Source of the DNA: Clostridiales bacterium
GTDB lineage: Bacteria; Bacillota; Clostridia; DUOD01
DNA: 54,990 bases
Reading direction: 5' to 3'
Assembly (NCBI GenBank): GCA_012838995.1
Contig: DUOD01000013.1
Coordinates: forward strand, 92,561 to 147,550
Numbering within the stretch: position 1 is the first letter of the stretch; each line of letters begins with the position of its first letter. Shown here one piece after another: positions 44,037 through 53,719 of the stretch. The translations under genes were made by a program, and so were the position numbers. The notes under the pieces were generated by a model. It was not told the origin of the DNA, ran no database searches, and worked only from the letters and a program-made list of their open reading frames with translations.

Positions 44037-44672
44037 CTACTTCTCCTCTCCGATGCCCAAGTAGTTTATTCTCATTGCTATCTTGTCAAGGTCCAAAATC
44101 TCATCGGACAGGCCGGCTTCTTCCACCCGCCGCGGCATACCATAAACCACGCATGTCTCTTCGCTCTGGGTTATGCAGTAGCATCCAACCTCCTTTAATG
44201 CCTGGACGCCCCGGTATCCGTCACTGCCCATGCCCGTCAATATAACGGCCAGTATATTCTCACCGACGCAAACCCTGCTGGCTTCTTCGAACAACGCATC
44301 GGCCGAAGGTTTGACACCGTTTATGGGTTTATCATCATAAAGGCGGAGGTAATACCTGCCCCGTTTATTTTTGACAATGCCCATATGAAAACCGCCGGGG
44401 GCGATTATCACCTCGCCGGGCTGCAACATATGTCCGTGGGCCCCCTCCCGGACCGATACCTTGGATTTATTATCCAGGCTTTGGGCTAGGCTTTGGGTAT
44501 AACCCTTAGGCATATGCTGCACCACCAGTACATAGGCCTGCAGCCGCGGGGATAGTTGAGGTATTATGGCATCCAAGGCCTTGGGTCCGCCGGTGGATGA
44601 GGCAATCAATACAAAGCTTGCTCTTCTAAAGGGTGGTATGGCCACCTTTACTATTTTATTCTTTAGGTCCAC
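44037..44672 (-). CDS. cheB: CheB-type methylesterase domain without receiver
   Basis: 211-residue protein-glutamate methylesterase/deamidase. The catalytic triad is visible as Ser in IASSTGGPKALD (about 23-34), His in VVQHMPKGYTQSLA (about 51-64) and Asp in ILTGMGSDGYRG near 148. Standard CheB is about 350 residues with an N-terminal CheY-like receiver that restrains the esterase; here that domain is absent, and cheY is a separate gene. The start is GTG with GGAGG eight bases upstream. It lies between mcp and cheR. Confidence 0.92.
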   Translation of the reverse strand: MDLKNKIVKVAIPPFRRASFVLIASSTGGPKALDAIIPQLSPRLQAYVLVVQHMPKGYTQSLAQSLDNKSKVSVREGAHGHMLQPGEVIIAPGGFHMGIVKNKRGRYYLRLYDDKPINGVKPSADALFEEASRVCVGENILAVILTGMGSDGYRGVQALKEVGCYCITQSEETCVVYGMPRRVEEAGLSDEILDLDKIAMRINYLGIGEEK

Positions 44673-44703
44673 AAATATAATCCTCCGTTTACGTCAATCT
44701 TGT

Positions 44704-47031
44704 CTATACCTTGAATTGTTTTACCATTTGGCTGAGTTTGTTTGCTATTTGTGCAGTCTTTTTGGCTTCCTCGCTGGTGCTTGCGGCATTGGCGGCCACC
44801 TCGGAAGATGCTTCGCTTATCTCCATTATGTTGTGAGATATCTCATTGGAGCCTATGGACATCTCACTGGCCGATCGGGCTACTTCGGATATACTGGATG
44901 ACATCTTTTCGGTATTGCCGGCAATATCATTGGCAGCCACCGACAGCTCGGCTGCGGAACGGGCTATCTCATTAACGGCCTTTGTAGATTCTTCGGAATT
45001 GGCGGCCGCTTCCTCAACACCCTGGGCCACGTCCTTAATATCAATTGACACGCGCTCTACCTTTTCGGCCGCCACGGTAACCGCCTGGGCAATATCGGCA
45101 GTAACGGCACTCTGTTGGGTAACCGCAGAGGCTATGGTATTGGTGATGTCTATGGTCTCCCCAATCACCGAGGTAATGGTACCCACGGCGGTCACGGCAT
45201 CGTTCATATTATTTTGCATGTCTTCTATCTGCTGTTCTATTTCCTCGGTGGCTTCGGCAGTCTGTCGTGCCAGTTCCTTAACCTCATTGGCCACCACCGC
45301 GAAACCCTTGCCGGCCTCTCCCGCCCCTGCCGCTTCTATGGCCGCGTTAAGGGCCAGCAAATTGGTCTGATCGGCTATATCATTTATTACGTTTACTATC
45401 TTGCCTATTTGTTTGGACGCCACGCTAAGCTTTTCTATGATCTTATTGGTCTCGTCCACCCTCATGGCCGCGTTATTGGTAATGGAGATGGAACGTTCAC
45501 AATTTGCGGACACTTCGGACAACGACTGGTTTATTTCCTTAACGGCCGACGCCACGTTATTGACGGCTTCGGATATGTCGGTGGAGTTTGTCGCCACGTT
45601 GCTAATCCTTTCGGCTGCACTTGCCATTAGTTCGCTTACCTGGTTAACCCCAGTGGAGGTCTGTTCCGAGGCTGAGGCCAGGCTACGTATGGTAGCCGAC
45701 ATCTGCTCCACCGCCGAAGCTATGGTGGCTATATTTTTGTTAATTTCAGCAGTACTTTGGGCGGAATCCGAGATGGTGGCGCTTATCTCCTCCGCCGCCG
45801 AGCTGACCTGCTCGGTCTTTGCGGTAGTCTCCTCGCTGATGGAGGCCAGGTTTTCCGCGGTTTCAGATAAAGAACCCGACGCCTGATTGAGTATCTCGGT
45901 ATTTCTGGCTATTTCCCTCACAATGTCCTGTATCTTTTGTATAAACTGGTTAAAATAATTACCCAATTCACCTATCTCGTCTTGGGTGGTAACGCTTATC
46001 CGTTTGGTAAGGTCACCTTCGCCCTGGGCTATTTCTTTTAGCATACCGGTGGTCTGGTAAAGGGGCTTTAAGCTCCTGGCGGTAAACAGCCACATCACTA
46101 ATGCGCCCGAAACAACTATGATCACGCCAATTATTAAAACGTTGGTTATCAGTCGGTTAACCGGAGCCATGAGCACATCATAGTTGAGGGTGGCAGCCAT
46201 GGACCAACCCATACCGTCGAAATTCCCCACCTCCCGCACGGGGCTATAGGCAACCATTTTTTCTACGCCCTCGAAAACATAGTCATCTACACCCTCGAGA
46301 CCCTGTATCATCTTTTGGCCTACCTTCCCTAAGTCGTCCTCCCTTTCGGCTATATTCAACGTTCCTACATACTCTTCCTTAGGGTGCCACACAATCATTC
46401 CCCGGCTGTTGACCAGATAGGGGTAGCTGCCTACAAGGCCTGCTTCTTCAAATTCGCTTTGCATTTCTCCCAATATAGTGTTGAATGCCTCCCTGCCCAT
46501 CCGTGCGGTAACCACCCCTAACAACTCTCCCGAGGGTGATTTTACGGGACTGCTAAAGGTCATTAGATAATCGTTATGATCAACACTTTTTCTAAATTCG
46601 TAATGGATACCGTCCTTTTTCAAGGTCTCCCTAAACCAAGTGGTATTACCGTAAAAACCCTTGGCCCTATCGCCGGTGGCAGTAATAATGTTGCCTTCGG
46701 CATCCATAAGCAAAATATCCAGGTATGTACTACCGTAGCTGGCCTTTAGGTTTTCCAGTACCTGCTTTTTTTGATATGGATTTGCCAAGCTGTCGGTTAT
46801 AATATTATTGGATGCAAGTACGCTTATATCCCCCACCCTTTCGCTTAAGTACCTGCTAAGCATTTCGTTGTGGGAATCCATTATCATATCCAGGTTATGG
46901 CTGGACTGGTTTATAAGGGTGTTTCTGCCCACGTTGATAGCTCCTATGGCAACAACGATAATAGAAAAAATAATGGCAAGGGATGTTATTAATATGAGTT
47001 TCACTTTAAGGCTGATCTTTTTTCTTTTCAT
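44704..47031 (-). CDS. Methyl-accepting chemotaxis protein with dCache sensor
   Basis: 775-residue receptor. TM1 about 10-32; a dCache-type periplasmic/extracellular ligand domain about 33-290; TM2 about 295-317; HAMP about 318-372 ending in [10 protein letters not shown]; then a long cytoplasmic coiled coil with the signalling hairpin containing [19 protein letters not shown] (near 565-585). The hairpin has [10 protein letters not shown] rather than the commoner AARAGEHGRG. EIGE/EEV-type methylation segments are likely on both helices. The ligand is unknown. Encoded between cheW and cheB, so it is presumably the dedicated receptor of this system. Confidence 0.94.
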   Translation of the reverse strand: MKRKKISLKVKLILITSLAIIFSIIVVAIGAINVGRNTLINQSSHNLDMIMDSHNEMLSRYLSERVGDISVLASNNIITDSLANPYQKKQVLENLKASYGSTYLDILLMDAEGNIITATGDRAKGFYGNTTWFRETLKKDGIHYEFRKSVDHNDYLMTFSSPVKSPSGELLGVVTARMGREAFNTILGEMQSEFEEAGLVGSYPYLVNSRGMIVWHPKEEYVGTLNIAEREDDLGKVGQKMIQGLEGVDDYVFEGVEKMVAYSPVREVGNFDGMGWSMAATLNYDVLMAPVNRLITNVLIIGVIIVVSGALVMWLFTARSLKPLYQTTGMLKEIAQGEGDLTKRISVTTQDEIGELGNYFNQFIQKIQDIVREIARNTEILNQASGSLSETAENLASISEETTAKTEQVSSAAEEISATISDSAQSTAEINKNIATIASAVEQMSATIRSLASASEQTSTGVNQVSELMASAAERISNVATNSTDISEAVNNVASAVKEINQSLSEVSANCERSISITNNAAMRVDETNKIIEKLSVASKQIGKIVNVINDIADQTNLLALNAAIEAAGAGEAGKGFAVVANEVKELARQTAEATEEIEQQIEDMQNNMNDAVTAVGTITSVIGETIDITNTIASAVTQQSAVTADIAQAVTVAAEKVERVSIDIKDVAQGVEEAAANSEESTKAVNEIARSAAELSVAANDIAGNTEKMSSSISEVARSASEMSIGSNEISHNIMEISEASSEVAANAASTSEEAKKTAQIANKLSQMVKQFKV

Positions 47032-47044
47032 ACTGTCCTCTCCC

Positions 47045-47464
47045 TTATTCGATAATTTTTTCCATATCCAGAATAAGCAGTAAACGGTCCTTTAACTTTG
47101 CCACACCGGCCAGGTATTGGTTATCCATATCCCTGATATTGGCCGGCGGCGGCTGGATATCGCCATCTTCAAGATCTATTACGTCACCGGGTTCATCAAT
47201 GGTAAACCCCACTATATCGTCGTCTTCCCATCTTTTTTTAAGGATAATGCATAAATTTCTTTCCTTGGAGGGCCGGTCGGCATATCCGATAAGACTTGCC
47301 AGGTCCAGCAGCGTCACCACCTGCCCCCTTAGGTTTAACAGCCCGATTACGCATTTGCTTGCACATGGAATAGGGGTATATTGTATATTCCTGTATAGTT
47401 CCTTTACCATGGTTATGTCCACGCCAAAGAGGCTGTCGTTTATTAGAAAGGTTATAACTCTCAT
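47045..47464 (-). CDS. cheW: Chemotaxis coupling protein CheW
   Basis: 139-residue SH3-like adaptor linking receptor to CheA. Signatures are [19 protein letters not shown] (about 31-49) and [11 protein letters not shown], with a C-terminal [15 protein letters not shown] strand. Its ATG overlaps the cheA stop by four bases, giving coupled translation. Confidence 0.94.
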   Translation of the reverse strand: MRVITFLINDSLFGVDITMVKELYRNIQYTPIPCASKCVIGLLNLRGQVVTLLDLASLIGYADRPSKERNLCIILKKRWEDDDIVGFTIDEPGDVIDLEDGDIQPPPANIRDMDNQYLAGVAKLKDRLLLILDMEKIIE

Positions 47465-49812
47465 AGCTCTTCACTTCCTTGTCGATCAGTGACATCATCC
47501 ACCCTGTTAGCGAGTTCTAAAATATCTATAATGAGTACGATTCTTTCATTTATGATTGCGCTGCCTGCCAAGCCCTTGGATTTTATGTTCGTTTTGTCCA
47601 ACTCAACCTCGGTCTCAACGGTGTCCAATATGACATCCACCAGAATACCCACGGGTATATGGGTATCCTTGGGTATTATTACGTAGGCAATATCATTACC
47701 GCCCTCCGCCCGGGTAATGGGCAGATATTCATCCGGCCTGAATACCCGTAAAGGCTTTTCCCTGAACCGGATAAAGGTTTTAGGGCCTATTATCTCGATA
47801 TCCGATCTTTTTATCTTTTCCACCCTGTTGACATCGTTTAGGTCCACCGCCATCAACTCAGGACCGCCGCATTTAAAAATCAGCAGACTTTTAACAGCGC
47901 CGTGACGGCCTCCGGTACCGGCAACCTCAAGGCTGTGGCCGTTATCCACCTCCCCAGCCCTGTCCTCGGGGAACTTAAGCATGCCCTCTGCCGCAATACC
48001 GTCAGGGTCCAGGATAAGGGCTATCCTGCCGTTACCCAAAATGGTGGCACCGGAATATGCCTTGCATTCCTTTATAAACCTGGGCAAAGGCTTGACCAAT
48101 ATCTCTTCACTGTCGTACACCCTGTCCACCACCAGGCCAAACCTTTTGCTGCCGGCCTTTAAAACCAATACCCTGGTTATATCCTCCTCCCAGGAAGAAG
48201 TGTCCCCGGCCTGGCACTCAAAGCCCAATAGGGTGGCCAGCCTAACCAAGGGCAGCAACCTCTCCCTTAGCCTGATAACCTCAGCGTTGTTTATATGTTC
48301 TATCCTTATCGAGGGATTGTCCTTTTTCACCCGTACCACTTCCTGAAGGTTAACCTGGGGCAGCGCAAACCGTTGGTCGCACACCCCCACGATCAACGAC
48401 GGTATGATGGCAAGGGTAAGGGGCAGGGTGAGTATAAACTTGGTACCCCGGCCGATGGTGGATTCTATGTCTACCACACCGCCCAGTTTTTCTATATTAG
48501 TCTTTACAACATCCAGGCCTACACCCCGTCCCGATACATCGGTTACTTTTTGGGCTGTCGAAAAACCTGGCCTAAATATCAGCTCCAGTATCTCGCCCTC
48601 CGTCATGTCTTCGGCTTCCTGGGCGGTTATAACACCGCTGTTTATGGCCCTTTCCTTTAATTTGTCAACGTCTATCCCTGCACCGTCATCCGCCACCTCC
48701 ACCTTTACCTGACCGCCTTCGTGGTATGCCTTCATTTGTATAAGCCCGGCGGCCGGTTTGCCCTTCTCCACCCTGACCTCGGGTTTTTCTATGCCATGGT
48801 CGGCGGAGTTTCGAACTATATGGGTAAGGGGATCGCCTATAGCTTCTATTATCGACTTGTCCAGTTCAACATCGGCACCTTCTATCGACACCTCTATCTT
48901 CTTACCCATGGATCTGGACATATCCCTAATAATCCTGGGAAAGCGGTTGAACACGTTGGCAATGGGCTGCATCCGGGTTTGCATTATCTTTTCCTGCAGT
49001 TCGGTCGTGATGCGGTCAATATTCTGTAGCAGGGCATTTGTCTCGGGATTGTCCTTTACATAATCCTCAAGTTTCCTTAATAACTGATTTCTACCCAGCA
49101 CCATCTCACCGGCCAGATCCATAAGATCGTTGAGCAGCCCTACGCTTACCCTAAGGCTTTCGTCCTTGCCGTTTTCCCTCTTTGCGCCGGCAATGTCTGT
49201 CCTGCCGTTTTTCTTACCCGTACTACCGGTGTCCTCAGCCTTAACGTCGACCTTTTCTACACTGCCGGTATCATCCGTCTTGGCATCTTCCTTCCTATAG
49301 CTTGCGGTACCGTCCGCCTTACCGCTTTCCTTCTCTAAACTTACGGCACCCTCCGCCTTATTGTCTTCATTTGCTCCACTTACGGCTGCATCCGTCTCCT
49401 TTTTTGTATCCCGGGCCCGGTCAACGGCGCCGGTATTTTCATTTAAAATCCTTTCTATCTGCCCCTTTATCGATGATATGTCCATTTGCTGGCTGTCCTT
49501 TACATTTTCCACCATGGACCTTAGAGTATCGTTTCCCAAAAGCAAAATATCCACTATTTCAGGGCCGGTCTTTATACGCCCCTCCCTCATACGGCTCAAC
49601 AAATTTTCCATGCTGTGGGAAAGCTCGGATATGTTACTTAAACCGAAAAAACCCGCCGTTCCCTTTATGCTGTGTACCGCTCTGAAAACCTCGTTTAGTG
49701 CACCGGTATCGTCGTCCCCGGCCTCGATGCCCAGCAGTCGTTCCTCTATTAGATTTATATGTTCCGTTGATTCTTCTATAAAATCATTTATAAATTCTTC
49801 GTTTTTTATCAT
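47461..49812 (-). CDS. cheA: Chemotaxis histidine kinase CheA, with repeat linker and two CheW-like domains
   Basis: 783 residues. P1 HPt domain about 1-110 with phospho-His H47 in VFRAVHSIKGTAGF. Residues 139-216 are six tandem 13-residue repeats of low-complexity charged sequence (for example KADGTASYRKEDA, KTDDTGSVEKVDV, KAEDTGSTGKKNG) where the CheY-binding P2 domain is normally found. P3 dimerisation about 217-300; P4 ATPase about 300-475 with N box THIVRNSADHGIEKP, G1 DDGAGID and G2 GRGVGLDVV; P5 CheW-like about 475-620; a second CheW-like domain about 640-775. First gene of the operon; CheY-P transfer may not rely on P2. Confidence 0.94.
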   Translation of the reverse strand: MIKNEEFINDFIEESTEHINLIEERLLGIEAGDDDTGALNEVFRAVHSIKGTAGFFGLSNISELSHSMENLLSRMREGRIKTGPEIVDILLLGNDTLRSMVENVKDSQQMDISSIKGQIERILNENTGAVDRARDTKKETDAAVSGANEDNKAEGAVSLEKESGKADGTASYRKEDAKTDDTGSVEKVDVKAEDTGSTGKKNGRTDIAGAKRENGKDESLRVSVGLLNDLMDLAGEMVLGRNQLLRKLEDYVKDNPETNALLQNIDRITTELQEKIMQTRMQPIANVFNRFPRIIRDMSRSMGKKIEVSIEGADVELDKSIIEAIGDPLTHIVRNSADHGIEKPEVRVEKGKPAAGLIQMKAYHEGGQVKVEVADDGAGIDVDKLKERAINSGVITAQEAEDMTEGEILELIFRPGFSTAQKVTDVSGRGVGLDVVKTNIEKLGGVVDIESTIGRGTKFILTLPLTLAIIPSLIVGVCDQRFALPQVNLQEVVRVKKDNPSIRIEHINNAEVIRLRERLLPLVRLATLLGFECQAGDTSSWEEDITRVLVLKAGSKRFGLVVDRVYDSEEILVKPLPRFIKECKAYSGATILGNGRIALILDPDGIAAEGMLKFPEDRAGEVDNGHSLEVAGTGGRHGAVKSLLIFKCGGPELMAVDLNDVNRVEKIKRSDIEIIGPKTFIRFREKPLRVFRPDEYLPITRAEGGNDIAYVIIPKDTHIPVGILVDVILDTVETEVELDKTNIKSKGLAGSAIINERIVLIIDILELANRVDDVTDRQGSEEL
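49165..49398 (-). repeat. 39-bp coding tandem repeats in cheA (six units)
   Basis: Six in-frame units of 39 bases encode the 13-residue repeats at CheA 139-216. Units share the pattern K-x-[DE]-x-[TA]-x-S-x-x-K with the first and last most diverged. Seen directly in the translation; expansion and contraction would preserve frame. Confidence 0.8.
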
Positions 49813-49833
49813 CTTTGTACTCCCGCCATCTTG

Positions 49834-49912
49834 CCTAATTTATGTTGACAACCTAATTTCTTTATATACCACCATACTCCACCACTCAAACATAAAAAGT
49901 CCAAATTAGGCA
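49834..49912 (-). promoter_or_regulatory. Promoter region of the che operon with CCTAATTT repeats
   Basis: A TTGAGT/TATAAA pair (49884-49889 and 49861-49866, 17-base spacing, minus strand) is the best promoter for cheA. CCTAATTT occurs at 49834-49841 and 49852-49859, 18 bases apart, and in inverted form within AAATTAGGCA at 49903-49912, flanking the promoter. The outer copies form a ten-base inverted repeat (TGCCTAATTT/AAATTAGGCA). This layout suggests an operator; the regulator is unknown. Confidence 0.5.
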
Positions 49913-49924
49913 TATCGGACCAAA

Positions 49925-49961
49925 CAAAAAGACCGGGTCGCTATGGCTTGCAACCCGGTCT
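49925..49961 (-). terminator. Terminator of the MBL nuclease gene
   Basis: Nine-base stem AGACCGGGT / ACCCGGTCT at 49930-49961, 36 bases past the stop, followed on the minus strand by TTTTTGTTTGG. Confidence 0.85.
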
Positions 49962-49996
49962 AAATGGCCTTTTACCGCTATTTGGGCACGTCCCTT

Positions 49997-51649
49997 TCAA
50001 CCGGCCAGGGTTTTTGAATTGATTATCATGTTCAAATCCGATATATTCTTTTGCAGCTGAATCAGCTTATTAACCAGCTCTTCTAGTTTGCCCGCTTCTT
50101 GCCCCAGCCCTGTCTGGCCCTCCAGTCTCTGCATGGCTACATAAAATTCATACTTTAACTGATCTATATTTTCCCTCAGCTCCTTCAGCTGTTCCATCGA
50201 TCTTAATACTCCGACATCGGCACGGCCGCTCTGATAGCCGTCAACGTCGTAGACTTGACCCATGTCAGGCACTTCAACGTCCAGGCCCTGTTGTTCCCTT
50301 AACAAACCGGCCAGGGTGTCCAAAGCCTCCTGCTCCCCATGAACCAGAAACACCTTTTTGGGTTTGTGTTTCATGGCGCCTATCCAGTCCAAAAGACCCT
50401 TTTGATCTGCATGGGCGGAAAAACCCTCCAGTGAGTGTACCTCGGCCCGGACCGCTATCTCTTCGCCGTATATCTTGACAGATGAGGCACCGTCCTTGAT
50501 GATCCTGCCCAGGGTGCCCTGGGCCTGGTAGCCTACAAATATTATACTGCTTTCCTCCCGCCACAGGTTGTGCTTCAGGTGATGTTTAATACGCCCGGCA
50601 TCACACATGCCGCTGGCCGATATGATTATCTTACTGCCGGCGTCCTCGTTTAAGGCCTTTGATTCCTCCACGGTCTTTACCAGTTTTAGCTTGGGAAACT
50701 CCAGGGGATTGTCTCCCTTTAGGATAAAATCCCTGGCCTCGGCGTTAAAACAGTCACTGTGCCTTTTGAATATGTTGGTGGCCGAAACCGCCAAGGGACT
50801 GTCTATATACACCGGAATGGACAAGAACTCGTCCACCTCGGCCTTCTCGAAATGGTCGTAATATTTGTTAAGTTCGTATATTATCTCCTGGGTACGCCCC
50901 ACGGCAAAGGAAGGTATGACCACCGTCCCGCCCCTGCGACAGGTATTGTTTATGATATTTAAAAACCGTTTCATATCGGTGGAGGGGTTTTGATGTAGCC
51001 TGTCGCCATAGGTGCTTTCCATGATGACCAAGTCCGCCCCGTCAATTATCTCGGGGTTTCTGATGATGGGCCGATCTTGGCTGCCCAAATCGCCGGAGAA
51101 TACCAGCTTGGTCGTCCTTTGTCCTTCCCTTATCCAAAGCTCAATGATGGCCGAGCCCAGTATGTGACCGGCATCGGCAAACCTCACCGTCACCCTATCG
51201 TTAAGGCTGATTATCTGGCCGTATAGCACCGGCTGTACATGCTTCATGGCCTCCTCGGCATCCTGGACCGTATACAAGGGCTGCTGGGGCGGAAGCCCGG
51301 CCCGTAAGTTTTTACGGGTTTGCCACTCGGCTTCCATTTCCTGTATGTGTCCGCTGTCTTTCAGCATAATATCCAGTAAATCAGCAGTCGCGCTTGTGCA
51401 TATTATACTGCCTTTAAATCCGTCCTTTACCAGCTTTGGTATCCTGCCGGAATGGTCTATATGGGCATGGGTAAGCAGTACAAAATCTATTTCCGAAGGG
51501 TCGAAACCAAAGGATTGGCGGTTAAGCTCCTCCAAAACCTTGGGCCCCTGGAACAACCCACAGTCCACCAATAACTTCAAATCATCGGTCCGAATGAGGG
51601 TACAGGACCCGGTAACCTCCCTGGCCGCACCTAAAAAAGTTAAGTCCAT
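49997..51649 (-). CDS. MBL-fold/beta-CASP RNA-processing nuclease
   Basis: 550-residue metallo-beta-lactamase with a beta-CASP insertion, resembling CPSF-73-like RNA nucleases such as the YSH1 group. Zinc motif 1 THAHIDHSGRIPKL is at about 64-77, further metal residues in FADAGHILGSAI and FSGDLG, the beta-CASP domain at about 210-400 (VVIPSFAVGRTQEIIYEL, SASGMCDAGRI), and motif C FSAHADQKGLLDW with VHGEQEA. The C-terminal ~80 residues add a helical coiled-coil tail. The ATG at 51649 is chosen for its eight-base spacing to GAGAGG. A likely role is RNA 3' processing or decay, not proven by sequence. Confidence 0.9.
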   Translation of the reverse strand: MDLTFLGAAREVTGSCTLIRTDDLKLLVDCGLFQGPKVLEELNRQSFGFDPSEIDFVLLTHAHIDHSGRIPKLVKDGFKGSIICTSATADLLDIMLKDSGHIQEMEAEWQTRKNLRAGLPPQQPLYTVQDAEEAMKHVQPVLYGQIISLNDRVTVRFADAGHILGSAIIELWIREGQRTTKLVFSGDLGSQDRPIIRNPEIIDGADLVIMESTYGDRLHQNPSTDMKRFLNIINNTCRRGGTVVIPSFAVGRTQEIIYELNKYYDHFEKAEVDEFLSIPVYIDSPLAVSATNIFKRHSDCFNAEARDFILKGDNPLEFPKLKLVKTVEESKALNEDAGSKIIISASGMCDAGRIKHHLKHNLWREESSIIFVGYQAQGTLGRIIKDGASSVKIYGEEIAVRAEVHSLEGFSAHADQKGLLDWIGAMKHKPKKVFLVHGEQEALDTLAGLLREQQGLDVEVPDMGQVYDVDGYQSGRADVGVLRSMEQLKELRENIDQLKYEFYVAMQRLEGQTGLGQEAGKLEELVNKLIQLQKNISDLNMIINSKTLAG

Positions 51650-51675
51650 AAACATTACCTCTCCCCGTTTTGTTT

Positions 51676-52860
51676 TTATTCACTGGCATAGTTATCGAAA
51701 TACCCCTGTATCAGCACTATGGGCGTGCCCTTATCGCCACTGCCGCTGGTTAGATCGCACAGGCTGCCCAAAAGATCGGTCAGCTGCCTGGGTGTTGTAC
51801 CCATGGACTCATCTCCGCATACCGTGCCCTTCTTTTTTTGCCTTATACGTTCTTTTATGGCCTCACCGGCGCTGTCGCCTTCCATCTCCTTCAGCTGGTT
51901 GTCGACAATATATTTTAGTTTCACCTCGTTGGGTGTGCCCTTAAGACCTGACGTGTAGGCAGGGGATACCACCGGATCGGCCAGTTCCCAAATCTTACCC
52001 ACCGGATCTTTGAAGGCACCGTCGCCATATATCATTACCTCAACCTGCTTGCCGGTAAGTTCCTTTAGCCTTTTCTGTATACTTTCCACGTACATCTGAC
52101 CGTCCCTGGGAAACAGTTTCAGTTTCTCATCGCTGGCGGTATTGGAACCCAAAAGACCGTACTGGCTGTTGTAACCCCCTCGGCCTTGGGGCTGTGTGCA
52201 GATGTCATCCAAACCGTATATAACCTTGGCTCCCGCCTTTTCCAGTTTTCTCCTTGTCCTGTGCCTTGAATGAATATCACACACCAGCACCCTGTCGGTG
52301 AATCTTAATATGGCCCTGGGATTATTGGCCAGGTAAATGGAGATATTGTCATTGTTGCCCAAAGCCTTGTACAATGATACGTAGTCTATGCCGGTAAATT
52401 TATGTTTAACCACCGGTCCAAAATATTTTCTGTAATCCTCTTCGCTTAATACATCGGTATAGGGGTTTATACCTAAATCCTCCAGCATATCCGGGTCCAT
52501 AAGATGATTACCCACCTCGTCGGCTGGATAGCTTAGGAGTACGTATACCCTGCCACATCCCCGGGCTATGCCTTTAAGTATTAACGCAAACCTGTTTCTG
52601 CTTAGTATGGGAAATACTACCCCTACCTCATCACCAAATTTGGATTTTATATCGGCGGCTATATCGTCCACCGTCACGTAATTGCCCTGGGCCCGGGCTA
52701 TCAACGACTCGGTTATACCTACAACGTCGCCGTCCTTCAAGGAATATCCTTCTGCCTCCCAGGACGCTTTGAGGGATTCTATCACTACCTCAACCACGTC
52801 GTCCCCTTCTTTTACTATAGGTGCCCGTATACCCCGGACCAGTGTTCCTGTCCTTCGCAT
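51676..52860 (-). CDS. Coenzyme F420-0:L-glutamate ligase-like protein
   Basis: 394-residue protein of the F420 ligase (CofE/FbiB-type) family. [17 protein letters not shown] at the start and [20 protein letters not shown] (in two parts, [16 protein letters not shown] and GNYV, about 43-62) match the GTP/metal-binding N-terminal core. It is longer than archaeal CofE (about 250 residues) and typical of a clostridial subgroup of uncertain activity. No other F420 biosynthesis genes are near. It lies 26 bases upstream of the MBL nuclease and behind an extended -10 promoter. A general gamma-glutamyl ligase role is an alternative. Confidence 0.75.
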   Translation of the reverse strand: MRRTGTLVRGIRAPIVKEGDDVVEVVIESLKASWEAEGYSLKDGDVVGITESLIARAQGNYVTVDDIAADIKSKFGDEVGVVFPILSRNRFALILKGIARGCGRVYVLLSYPADEVGNHLMDPDMLEDLGINPYTDVLSEEDYRKYFGPVVKHKFTGIDYVSLYKALGNNDNISIYLANNPRAILRFTDRVLVCDIHSRHRTRRKLEKAGAKVIYGLDDICTQPQGRGGYNSQYGLLGSNTASDEKLKLFPRDGQMYVESIQKRLKELTGKQVEVMIYGDGAFKDPVGKIWELADPVVSPAYTSGLKGTPNEVKLKYIVDNQLKEMEGDSAGEAIKERIRQKKKGTVCGDESMGTTPRQLTDLLGSLCDLTSGSGDKGTPIVLIQGYFDNYASE

Positions 52861-52910
52861 TCCTTTGCCCCCTAATCAAAGATTATTTGGCTTTTTGATC
52901 TACCCGATAT

Positions 52911-52919
52911 ATTATACCA
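52911..52919 (-). promoter_or_regulatory. Extended -10 promoter of the F420-ligase-like gene
   Basis: TGGTATAAT on the minus strand: a perfect -10 with the TGn extension; the -35 position is poor. It lies about 50 bases before the start codon. Confidence 0.7.
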
Positions 52920-53053
52920 TAGGGCACAATAAATCTCATAAAAAATCAAACCAACAGGTATAAACATATTTTAACGTTATACATTAACAAAACCCTAAAC
53001 CCCAGTATTATCAAGGCCTGGACGGGTTAATGAAGTGCTTTAACCTTAAATAA

Positions 53054-53080
53054 AAAAATCCTGCAATAGGCAGGATTTTT
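53054..53080 (-). terminator. Terminator of the VanZ-like gene
   Basis: Eleven-base stem AAAAATCCTGC / GCAGGATTTTT with a five-base loop, 55 bases past the stop; symmetric A/T tracts allow use in both directions. Confidence 0.85.
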
Positions 53081-53135
53081 ATTAATACTTTAACTGCTAC
53101 TTGGCTACCGGCTAATTATCCCACATTTTTATTTT

Positions 53136-53612
53136 TTAATCAGAACTCATTCTTAAACGTTTCTTTGGAATAGCTACAAGCAGTCTATATACCCCCGTGC
53201 CGGCAAGGGCGCCGCAGCTATCGATTATCACATCCCTAACCTGCCCCGCCCTGCCGGGTACACAAAGCTGATGGACTTCATCGGATATGGCATAGGCCCC
53301 ACAAAGGACTAAAGCCAAGGCAATGGCTTTGTACCTCCTAAAGCCGCTTCTCCTTAAAGAGCCCAGCACCAAGATGCCCAATACAAGATAGGACAAAAAA
53401 TGGGCGCCCTTTCGTACGATAAAGTTGAACCGGTTCATATCCATATGGCTCTGGGGAAAGATTTTGCGGATTAACCCTACAATAGCCTGTGCCAAGCCAG
53501 TACTGAGTGCGTCAGATTGTATAGATGTTTGATGGGAAAGGTAGAATATCACCACCATCCAAAGTATTGCCCCAATCCAAAAGAGGATGGCTGTCAGTTT
53601 TTTATTGGGCAT
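53136..53612 (-). CDS. VanZ-family membrane protein
   Basis: 158-residue integral membrane protein with about four hydrophobic segments (near 8-27, 66-85, 92-112, 128-148). The signature acidic loop ISDEVHQLCVPGRAGQVRD at about 110-128 and the earlier VRKGAHFLSYLVLG (about 66-79) are typical of VanZ-like proteins (E-x-x-Q and K-x-x-H-x-x-x-Y patterns). VanZ gives low-level teicoplanin resistance in Enterococcus, but most chromosomal homologues have no known role. Monocistronic here. Confidence 0.88.
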   Translation of the reverse strand: MPNKKLTAILFWIGAILWMVVIFYLSHQTSIQSDALSTGLAQAIVGLIRKIFPQSHMDMNRFNFIVRKGAHFLSYLVLGILVLGSLRRSGFRRYKAIALALVLCGAYAISDEVHQLCVPGRAGQVRDVIIDSCGALAGTGVYRLLVAIPKKRLRMSSD

Positions 53613-53719
53613 TGTTCATGTTGTCTCCTCTATCTTACATCAAAATTTACTATAACTTCGTTACTCAAACATTTTTAAGTCCCTAGCATCATTTTATCCA
53701 GCACAAAAATTTTTATAGC

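Noticed and set aside
49165-49398. CRISPR array
   Set aside because: The 39-base periodicity is in frame within cheA and the units are contiguous without spacers.
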